From contig JAGOBX010000216.1 in assembly GCA_017999075.1 (NCBI GenBank), forward strand, positions 1 through 6,344: 6,344 nucleotides of DNA. Direction: 5' to 3'. Of the stretch, positions 6,105-6,344 are shown in pieces. Source of the DNA: Candidatus Babelota bacterium. Lineage in GTDB: Bacteria > JAGOBX01. The notes beneath the pieces were generated by a model. The model was given only the letters and a program-made list of their open reading frames with translations, searched no databases and was not told the origin of the DNA. The translations under genes and the position numbers were made by a program. Each line of letters begins with the position of its first letter. Positions within the stretch are counted from its first letter, which is position 1.

Positions 6105-6344
6105 ATGAAACAAAAGTTTGATCTTGATAAAGAAGAAATATTCACATTTAAGGATAATTTTTTTACTGATTCTGTATTGAATCTCTTATTTTATATAAAA
6201 GAAAATCCTGTTAAATCTATAGTTACAATTCTGATATTAGTTGTAGGAGCATATTTTTCGCTGTATCTGATTAAAAAACCTAAATTTGATATAACTAAAG
6301 CTACATCTGCTCAAATTAAAATTGAACGTAAAATCCTTTTGGTC
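6105..6344 (+). CDS. Unrecognised single-pass membrane protein, N-terminal 80 residues (cut by window end)
   Basis: An open frame from ATG 6105 runs 80 codons to the window edge without a stop. It begins MKQKFDLDKEEIFTF, a charged, probably cytoplasmic head of about 36 residues. One hydrophobic segment follows (about 37-56, VKSIVTILILVVGAYFSLYL) and then a basic stretch starting KKPKFD. Codon use matches its neighbours, and it follows the hydrolase on the same strand after 54 nt. No ribosome binding site is visible in the T-rich leader. I do not recognise the family. The head-anchor-tail layout is shared by many envelope proteins, including secretion components such as GspC, but no diagnostic motif lies in the visible part. 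Confidence 0.7.
   Translation, partial: MKQKFDLDKEEIFTFKDNFFTDSVLNLLFYIKENPVKSIVTILILVVGAYFSLYLIKKPKFDITKATSAQIKIERKILLV

Noticed and set aside
1-6344. CRISPR array, tRNA, rRNA, insertion sequence or riboswitch
   Set aside because: No regularly spaced repeats, transposase frame, terminal inverted repeats, cloverleaf-like sequence or long structured GC-rich leader could be found by reading both strands.

Overview
The window is a strongly AT-rich stretch of bacterial chromosome with every convincing gene on the + strand, tightly packed from about 207 to the right edge. A GatB subunit points to indirect glutaminyl- or asparaginyl-tRNA synthesis. A phosphoheptose isomerase (ADP-heptose/LPS route) and a GspL-like secretion protein, one membrane segment with a likely periplasmic tail, point to a diderm (Gram-negative-type) bacterium. 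The A/T-biased codons, long A runs and protein style would fit an AT-rich lineage such as Elusimicrobiota/Endomicrobia, but that is a guess from style and not shown by the sequence.

Layout. 1-43 may hold the last codons of an upstream gene. 44-206 is a very AT-rich leader with possible promoter elements and a ribosome binding site. 207-1643 is gatB. 1700-2266 is gmhA, a SIS-domain sedoheptulose-7-phosphate isomerase. 2275-3552 is a GspL-like protein. 3557-5128 is a bifunctional NAD(P)HX epimerase/dehydratase. 5100-6050 is a membrane-anchored alpha/beta hydrolase. 6051-6104 is an AT-only gap with a perfect A/T hairpin. 6105 to the end is the start of an unrecognised single-pass membrane protein cut by the window edge.

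Spacings are 56 nt, 8 nt (or an overlap with a TTG start), 4 nt, a 29-nt overlap, then 54 nt. The four genes from gmhA to the hydrolase therefore look like one translationally coupled transcription unit, and gatB may head the same unit. The products do not form one pathway: they cover aminoacyl-tRNA amidation, heptose synthesis, a secretion/pilus-type assembly platform, repair of hydrated nicotinamide cofactors and an ester-cleaving hydrolase. The most interesting items are the GspL-like gene standing without recognisable secretion neighbours, the A10 tract just before its membrane segment, and the cut-off membrane gene at the right edge. No mobile element, CRISPR array, tRNA or rRNA was seen, and nothing here demands a new defence or biosynthetic system.
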